From Pseudomonadota bacterium (GTDB lineage Bacteria > Pseudomonadota > Gammaproteobacteria > Enterobacterales > Succinivibrionaceae): DNA of 10,898 bases. Of this stretch, positions 6,542-10,898 are shown piece after piece. The position numbers and the translations under genes were made by a program. The stretch covers positions 1-10,898 of the forward strand of contig JAEWPL010000128.1 in the NCBI GenBank assembly GCA_023460615.1. Reading direction: 5' to 3'. Position 1 is the stretch's first letter. The number at the start of each line of letters is the position of its first letter. Below the pieces are notes generated by a model. That model made no database searches and had not been told where the DNA came from. It worked only from the letters and a program-made list of their open reading frames with translations.

Positions 6542-9190
6542 ATGTTTGAGACGATTGTAACTCCAAGAAAAGTAATCACTAGTGACGTTGCAAAAAGTTA
6601 TCCTTTTAAAGATCCTCATTTAGACTTGTATGATGTCAAACAAGGCAGACAATTAATACAAACTTATAAAGAGTATCGTAAAAATTGTTTTTTAAAAGGT
6701 TTTAAAGTCTCAAACTTATTACAAGATGAAACCAAAAGTTTTGATGCTTTTTTAAGCAATATTTGGTCTCATTTTGGGCTAGATACTTTCCCTAATTTAG
6801 CTTTAGTTGCTGTAGGCGGTTTTGGTAGAAATGAGCAATTTGTAGAATCTGATATTGATTTACTTATTGTTTCTAATGAAGAAGAAATTTCCTCTGAAGA
6901 GACCTCTAAAATTGAGCAATTCGTTTCTTTTTTGTGGGACTTAAAAATTGATTTAGGAACTTCTGTTAGAACCATAAAAGAAACCGTTTTAGCTTCAAGA
7001 GAAGATCTAACCATCATCACCAATCTTTTAGAAACTCACTTTATCGCAGGTGCTAAAGACACTTATGAAGAGCTTATCACCGTTCTTGAAAATGACGATT
7101 TTTGGGACGATGAGAAGTTTTTTGAAGCTAAAATTGACGAGCAAAACAAGCGTTATCACTCCTTTAGAGATACGGTATATTCCCTAGAGCCAGATGTTAA
7201 AAATTCCCCTGGTGGTCTTCGTGATCTGCATATCATGCAGTGGCTTGCTATAAAGATTTATCACGCTCGCTGTAATGCTGATCTATGTGAGGTAGGTTTA
7301 CTTACTAAATCTGAATATGAGGAATATTTAGCCTGTAGAGACTTTTTGTGGGATGTAAGATTTGCAGTACACTGCAACTCTAACTCTAACATCCTAAGAT
7401 TAGATTTCCAAAAAAATGTAGCCTCTCTTTTAGGCTATGGCGATGAAGGTAATGAGCCTGTAGAAAGCATGATGCGAGATCTTTTTAGGATCTTCAATCG
7501 TGTACGTGAGCTTAACAACATCTTATTGCAACAAGTTGCCTTAAATATCAAAGGCTATGTTGGTCCTAATTATGAGGAGCCCATCTTTTTAACTAACTCC
7601 TTTGTACAAAAGGGTGAATACATCGACGTCATCGATCATGAGTTGTTTAAAAACGATCCTCACAAAATTCTAGACTTATTTTTAACTATCGGCTCTCACT
7701 CTGATATCAAAAAGATCCACGTTAATTGCTTGCGAGCTTTGCGTGAAGGCAGACGTGAGCTTAGTGACTTTCTAATTACTAATGAAACTTGCCGTAAGAA
7801 GTTTAGAGCGTTATTACAGAATATTGACCGCTCACCAATAGTATTTTCTCTTTTACACGAAACACGTGTACTCTCAAGCTACTTTCCTCAATGGGCTAAA
7901 ATTGAAGGTCTTGCTCAATTTGATAGATTCCACTTGTTCAGTGTAGATGAGCACTCGGTACGTGTAATTAAGAACATCTATAACCTTGCTCATAACAAAG
8001 AGCCAATCTATCAATTATTTAAAGTTGTTTTCAAAAAGATCACAGAGCCTGAGCTTCTTATTACCGCCGCCTTTTTACACGATATAGCCAAAGGTCGTGG
8101 TGGTAATCACGCAAGCAAGGGAGCTAAAGAAGCAGAATCCTTTTGCAGATTGCACAATTACAACGAATACCAAACCAAAACTATCTCTTGGCTTGTAGCT
8201 TCTCACTTACAGTTTAATACCACTGCTACAAGACGTGATATCACCGATTTAGAGGTTATCAATAACTTTGCAGACTACGTAAAAGATGAAGAACATTTAA
8301 ATCTTTTATATTGCTTAACAGTAGCTGATATCAGTGCTACAAATGACAATGTTTGGAATTCTTGGACTGACAATATCTTCAGGCAGCTTTATCAAGCTAC
8401 AAAATATGCTTTGAGCAATGAGGGTACAGATATTGCTAAGAGCATGCAGGTACAAGCTCTATCACGACAAGAGAAGGTACTTGAATTAACCCATGATCTA
8501 TCTAAAGACAAAGTCTTAAAATACTTACGTCAATTCCCTATTGAGTACCTAAATCATTATCAAGCAGAAGACATAAGCTGGCATGCTCGTAACATCTTAA
8601 GATTTACTAATAGCGAAGCTCCTCTAATCCTATTTTCACAAAAACCAAATGTAGGAACAGAGCTCATGGTTTACTACAAGAGTAACACTCCTATGGTGTT
8701 TGGAAACATCGCTAGAACCATGGCTATTAAGCAGTTGAACGTTTTTAGTGCACAGGTCTTTATCACGCACAATTATCATGCATTGTGCACAATTATGTTC
8801 CAAAACAAAAAAGGCATGCCTCTTGATCATGACCGTTTAAACAACCTTAGAAAAGCAATTATCGCAGGTCTAGACGATCACTCTCAAACCCTTGATATAT
8901 CAGCTTCCACACGACAGATTTTTGAGATCCCAACTAAGATTTCTTTCCTCGAAAATATGTCCAAAAAGCAAACTAACCTTGAAATCTCTACGCTTGACAG
9001 GCAAGGTCTATTAGCTAAAATCGGCATAACACTCGGTAGCTTAGATTGTTTAATTAGAGCAGCAAGAATTACCACCACAGGTGAAAGAGCTGATGACTTC
9101 TTTGCAATTACCGATGTGAACGGTTTACCTTTAGCACCATCTAAAAAAGAGGAACTTAGTGCAGCTTTAAAAGCTGCTTTAGATGGCTAG
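6542..9190 (+). CDS. glnD: Bifunctional PII uridylyltransferase / uridylyl-removing enzyme
   Basis: Senses glutamine and modifies the PII proteins GlnB/GlnK with UMP, or removes it, thereby setting glutamine synthetase activity and Ntr expression. The 882-residue length agrees with the family (about 890 in E. coli). Domains in order: nucleotidyltransferase with VGGFGRNEQF at 91-100 and SDIDLL at 103-108 (D104, D106); the SPGGLRDLH segment at 222-230; an HD phosphohydrolase domain with H471, H513-D514 (FLHDIAKGRGGNH), H556 and D596; and two C-terminal ACT domains for glutamine sensing at about 707-760 and 812-880. All residues expected for both activities appear present. AGGA stands 7 nt before the ATG. 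Codon use seems less biased than in rpsB and tsf, as expected for a low-abundance regulator. No PII or glutamine synthetase gene lies in the window. Confidence 0.98.
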   Translation: MFETIVTPRKVITSDVAKSYPFKDPHLDLYDVKQGRQLIQTYKEYRKNCFLKGFKVSNLLQDETKSFDAFLSNIWSHFGLDTFPNLALVAVGGFGRNEQFVESDIDLLIVSNEEEISSEETSKIEQFVSFLWDLKIDLGTSVRTIKETVLASREDLTIITNLLETHFIAGAKDTYEELITVLENDDFWDDEKFFEAKIDEQNKRYHSFRDTVYSLEPDVKNSPGGLRDLHIMQWLAIKIYHARCNADLCEVGLLTKSEYEEYLACRDFLWDVRFAVHCNSNSNILRLDFQKNVASLLGYGDEGNEPVESMMRDLFRIFNRVRELNNILLQQVALNIKGYVGPNYEEPIFLTNSFVQKGEYIDVIDHELFKNDPHKILDLFLTIGSHSDIKKIHVNCLRALREGRRELSDFLITNETCRKKFRALLQNIDRSPIVFSLLHETRVLSSYFPQWAKIEGLAQFDRFHLFSVDEHSVRVIKNIYNLAHNKEPIYQLFKVVFKKITEPELLITAAFLHDIAKGRGGNHASKGAKEAESFCRLHNYNEYQTKTISWLVASHLQFNTTATRRDITDLEVINNFADYVKDEEHLNLLYCLTVADISATNDNVWNSWTDNIFRQLYQATKYALSNEGTDIAKSMQVQALSRQEKVLELTHDLSKDKVLKYLRQFPIEYLNHYQAEDISWHARNILRFTNSEAPLILFSQKPNVGTELMVYYKSNTPMVFGNIARTMAIKQLNVFSAQVFITHNYHALCTIMFQNKKGMPLDHDRLNNLRKAIIAGLDDHSQTLDISASTRQIFEIPTKISFLENMSKKQTNLEISTLDRQGLLAKIGITLGSLDCLIRAARITTTGERADDFFAITDVNGLPLAPSKKEELSAALKAALDG

Positions 9191-9215
9191 CATATTTGTG
9201 CAATAGGAGATTTAA

Positions 9216-10067
9216 ATGTCAGTTTTAGATTTGCAACCAATCATTGAGGATGCTTTTGAAAATCGCGCTAATATCAACTCACAGACTGTAACCCCACAGG
9301 TAAAATCAGCTATCAATGATGTCATTGAAGCTCTTGATGCTGGTGTAGTTAGAGTTGCAGAGAAAAAAGATGGTGATTGGGTAACAAATCAGTGGATCAA
9401 GAAAGCTGTGTTGCTATCTTTCCGTATCCAAGACAATTTCCTAACAGAAGTTCCAGGTGGTGCTTTCTATGATAAGGTTCCATTAAAGTTTGATGGCTGG
9501 GATGCAGAGAAATTTGCAAAAGCTGGTATCCGTGCTTGCCCAGGTTGTGTAGTTCGCAAAGGCGCTTTCCTAGAGCCAAATACCATTTGCTTACCTTCTT
9601 TTGTTAATATCGGTGCTCACGTAGGTTCAGGTACCATGGTTGATACTTGGGCTACTGTAGGTTCTTGTGCACAAGTTGGTAAGAATGTTCATATCGCAGG
9701 CGGTGCTGGTATCGGTGGTGTGCTAGAGCCAGTTCAAGCAGGTCCTACCATTATTGAAGATAACTGCTTCATCGGTGCTCGTTCAGAAGTTGTTGAAGGC
9801 GTTATTGTTGGTGAAGGCTCTGTTATTTCAATGGGTGTATTCTTAGGTAAATCTACAAGAATTTATGATAGAACCACAGGTGAAATCTCTTATGGTCGTA
9901 TCCCACCTTACTCTGTTGTAGTTGCTGGTAATCTACCTTCAAAAGATGGCAAGTACTCTTTATATACCGCTATTATCGTAAAGCGTGTTGACGAAAAGAC
10001 TAGATCAAAGGTTGGTCTAAATGAGCTATTACGTGTAGCTCAGGAAGAAGCTCACATCAATCAATAA
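9216..10067 (+). CDS. dapD: 2,3,4,5-tetrahydrodipicolinate N-succinyltransferase
   Basis: Succinylates tetrahydrodipicolinate with succinyl-CoA in the succinylase branch of lysine and meso-diaminopimelate synthesis, so it serves peptidoglycan as well as protein. The 283-residue product has a helical N-terminal domain, then a left-handed beta-helix of imperfect hexapeptide repeats (about 105-235). The catalytic blocks GTMVDTWATVGSCAQ (139-153, D143) and IGARSEVVEGVIV (186-198, E191) correspond to Asp141 and Glu189 of E. coli. A C-terminal segment with NLPSKDGKYSLY (239-250) follows. The C terminus runs about nine residues past the E. coli end. AGGAGA stands 5 nt before the ATG; the gene is 25 nt after glnD and ends in tandem stops TAATAG. 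Confidence 0.98.
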   Translation: MSVLDLQPIIEDAFENRANINSQTVTPQVKSAINDVIEALDAGVVRVAEKKDGDWVTNQWIKKAVLLSFRIQDNFLTEVPGGAFYDKVPLKFDGWDAEKFAKAGIRACPGCVVRKGAFLEPNTICLPSFVNIGAHVGSGTMVDTWATVGSCAQVGKNVHIAGGAGIGGVLEPVQAGPTIIEDNCFIGARSEVVEGVIVGEGSVISMGVFLGKSTRIYDRTTGEISYGRIPPYSVVVAGNLPSKDGKYSLYTAIIVKRVDEKTRSKVGLNELLRVAQEEAHINQ

Positions 10068-10092
10068 TAGATTTAGCTCCTTGTGATATAAT

Positions 10093-10132
10093 AAAATCAC
10101 CTTTATATCTTATTGATATTAAAGGTGATTTT
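10093..10132 (+). terminator. Hairpin terminator after dapD
   Basis: A 13-bp stem (AAAATCACCTTTA at 10093-10105 with TAAAGGTGATTTT at 10120-10132) extends by a further TATC/GATA pairing across a one-base bulge, around a short TTATT loop. The stem is AT-rich and ends in four T, followed by A and then a T-rich stretch, so efficiency is uncertain. A-rich flanks on the left side could let it act in both directions. It closes map-glnD-dapD ahead of the separately promoted tRNA gene. Confidence 0.7.
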
Positions 10133-10162
10133 AAAAAACTTTAATTTTAATCACAATTTTGC

Positions 10163-10191
10163 TTGACATAGTAAAATTCAAACTATATCAT
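10163..10191 (+). promoter_or_regulatory. Promoter of the initiator tRNA gene
   Basis: A perfect TTGACA (10163-10168), a 17-nt spacer and TATCAT (10186-10191, 5/6 match) give one of the best promoters in the window. The expected start is near 10198, leaving only about nine bases of 5' leader for RNase P to remove. Confidence 0.85.
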
Positions 10192-10206
10192 ATGCACACA
10201 ATTTGA

Positions 10207-10283
<77 letters not shown>

Positions 10284-10288
10284 ATAGG

Positions 10289-10315
10289 AAGTTCGCAAAA
10301 GCGAACTTTTTTTTT
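10289..10315 (+). terminator. Intrinsic terminator of the initiator tRNA
   Basis: AAGTTCGC and GCGAACTT (10289-10296, 10301-10308) form an 8-bp stem around an AAAA loop, running into nine consecutive T at 10307-10315. It begins six bases after the CCA end of the tRNA. This is a textbook rho-independent terminator. Confidence 0.95.
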
Positions 10316-10529
10316 GCTCATAAAGTTCTCATCAAGTTAACAGTACTTTAAAAGAGTTAACTTAAAAACTACCTTCTCTCTTTAAAACTATTCAAAGTTT
10401 TTTCAAGATCCACCATAAACCTGATCAAGAGCTTCATTTAAGCTCAAAAAAGTTACTCAAAAACATAGCATTTATAAGCGATTTTAGAAGTTTTTAATTC
10501 TTTTGTTAAAAAAAATAGTGAGAATTTTG
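10316..10529 (+). other. AT-rich intergenic stretch without a recognisable gene
   Basis: About 214 nt between the initiator tRNA terminator and the tRNA-Gln promoter. I see no open frame with a ribosome binding site and no RNA gene. It contains an inverted repeat AAGTTAAC-14 nt-GTTAACTT (10334-10341 and 10356-10363) and a small hairpin GAGCTT-CATTT-AAGCTC (10429-10445) without a T-run. The A/T tracts just before 10530 could act as an UP element for the promoter that follows. Confidence 0.6.
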
Positions 10530-10557
10530 TTGACAATAAAAAAAACTTCCTTATAAT
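10530..10557 (+). promoter_or_regulatory. Consensus promoter of the tRNA-Gln-Gln-Met operon
   Basis: Perfect TTGACA (10530-10535) and perfect TATAAT (10552-10557) with a 16-nt, A-rich spacer. An A/T-rich block upstream resembles an UP element. The start is expected near 10564, about 28 nt before the first tRNA. It is the closest match to the sigma-70 consensus in the window. Confidence 0.92.
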
Positions 10558-10591
10558 GTGTCCACGTTGTCAAACATTAAAGACACTAAAT

Positions 10592-10667
10592 AGGGGTATA
10601 GCCAAGTGGTAAGGCAGCGGGTTTTGATCCCGCCATTTCCCTGGTTCGAGTCCAGGTACCCCTGCCA
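10592..10667 (+). tRNA. tRNA-Gln (TTG)
   Basis: A 76-nt cloverleaf with anticodon TTG at 10624-10626. The acceptor stem AGGGGTA/TACCCCT gives an A1-T72 end pair with G73 and encoded CCA. The D arm is GCC...GGC, the anticodon stem GCGGG/CCCGC, and the T arm CCTGG TTCGAGT CCAGG. The anticodon-loop context TTTTGAT (A37, T38) fits glutamine. The variable region is six bases (CATTTC), one more than in E. coli glutamine tRNAs. First gene of the operon. Confidence 0.97.
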
Positions 10668-10692
10668 TACCATAAAGTGAGTTTGATAATAT

Positions 10693-10768
10693 TGGGGTAT
10701 CGCCAAGTGGTACGGCAGCGGATTCTGATTCCGCCATTACCTAGGTTCGAATCCTAGTACCCCAGCCA
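10693..10768 (+). tRNA. tRNA-Gln (CTG)
   Basis: A 76-nt cloverleaf with anticodon CTG at 10725-10727. The acceptor stem TGGGGTA/TACCCCA has the weak T1-A72 pair, and G73 with CCA is encoded. The anticodon stem is GCGGA/TCCGC and the T arm CTAGG TTCGAAT CCTAG. The variable region CATTAC is again six bases. The sequence is very similar to the preceding tRNA-Gln, from which it is separated by 25 nt, so the pair probably arose by tandem duplication. Confidence 0.97.
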
Positions 10769-10776
10769 TTTATAGT

Positions 10777-10853
10777 GGCTATGTAGCTCAGTTGGTTAGA
10801 GCGCGGCACTCATAATGCTGAGGTCACTGGTTCGATTCCAGTCATAGCTACCA
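10777..10853 (+). tRNA. Elongator tRNA-Met (CAT)
   Basis: A 77-nt cloverleaf with CAT at 10811-10813. The acceptor GGCTATG pairs with CATAGCT, so the terminal pair is G1-T72 wobble. The anticodon stem CGGCA/TGCTG contains a G-T pair and lacks the three G-C pairs of initiators. The T arm is ACTGG TTCGATT CCAGT and CCA is encoded. The acceptor and D arm resemble E. coli elongator metT much more than the lysidine-modified tRNA-Ile2 (CAT), so I favour Met. It is 8 nt after tRNA-Gln(CTG), last in the operon. Confidence 0.9.
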
Positions 10854-10855
10854 TG

Positions 10856-10885
10856 ACCACAAATCGCAGGATTTTGTGGTTTTTT
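10856..10885 (+). terminator. Intrinsic terminator of the tRNA-Gln-Gln-Met operon
   Basis: ACCACAAA (10856-10863) pairs with TTTGTGGT (10873-10880) around a nine-base loop and runs into six T (10880-10885), with more T residues after a CG. It starts two bases after the CCA of tRNA-Met. Confidence 0.9.
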
Positions 10886-10898
10886 CGTTTTTATAGCC

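Noticed and set aside
8767..8796. Direct repeat GCACAATTAT (20-nt period) overlapping a palindrome ATTGTGCACAAT
   Set aside because: It lies within the first ACT domain of glnD, where it is explained by coding sequence; only two copies and no sign of a regulatory context.
10429..10445. Hairpin GAGCTT-CATTT-AAGCTC as a possible terminator or small RNA
   Set aside because: Only six base pairs, no T-run on either strand after it, and no promoter that would produce a transcript ending there.
10777..10853. tRNA-Ile2 (CAT read with lysidine) as an alternative identity
   Set aside because: Acceptor stem and D arm match E. coli elongator tRNA-Met more closely than ileX; kept as a residual possibility since anticodon alone cannot tell them apart.

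Overview
The window is a conserved core-genome segment of a low-GC (about 40% by eye) gammaproteobacterium. Two divergent operons leave a shared intergenic region, and two tRNA transcription units lie at the right end. The gene set matches the rpsB-tsf-pyrH-frr... / map-glnD-dapD neighbourhood of enteric bacteria. Protein details point to a gammaproteobacterium outside the Enterobacteriaceae; an anaerobic gut lineage such as Succinivibrionaceae is my guess from the AT-richness and protein flavour, not something the sequence proves.

Minus strand, read right to left from about 5608: rpsB (ribosomal protein S2), tsf (EF-Ts), pyrH (UMP kinase), frr (ribosome recycling factor), uppS (undecaprenyl diphosphate synthase), cdsA (CDP-diglyceride synthase) and dxr (DXP reductoisomerase, cut by the window edge after 257 codons). 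Spacing is tight: 101 nt between rpsB and tsf, then 15, 10 and 9 nt, an 11-nt overlap of uppS and cdsA, and 2 nt before dxr. The operon joins translation factors to UTP supply, isoprenoid synthesis, lipid-carrier synthesis and phospholipid synthesis. dxr lies after cdsA instead of between frr and uppS as in E. coli.

The 294-nt region between rpsB and map holds an extended -10 promoter and a long structured leader for rpsB (resembling the S2 autoregulatory leader, t44/rpsB family) and a separate promoter for map. Plus strand: map (methionine aminopeptidase), glnD (PII uridylyltransferase/uridylyl-removing enzyme) and dapD (tetrahydrodipicolinate succinylase) form a probable operon closed by a hairpin at 10093-10132.

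Right end, plus strand: a single initiator tRNA-fMet with its own near-consensus promoter and a strong intrinsic terminator; about 210 nt of AT-rich sequence without genes; then a consensus promoter driving tRNA-Gln(TTG), tRNA-Gln(CTG) and elongator tRNA-Met, followed by an intrinsic terminator. All four tRNAs encode CCA.

No mobile element, CRISPR array, phage gene, toxin-antitoxin pair or unrecognised coding gene was found. The most interesting points are in the RNA: the rpsB leader fold with a possible pseudoknot, an rpsB-tsf hairpin, and small oddities in the glutamine and methionine tRNAs. I see no sign of an undescribed multi-gene system here.
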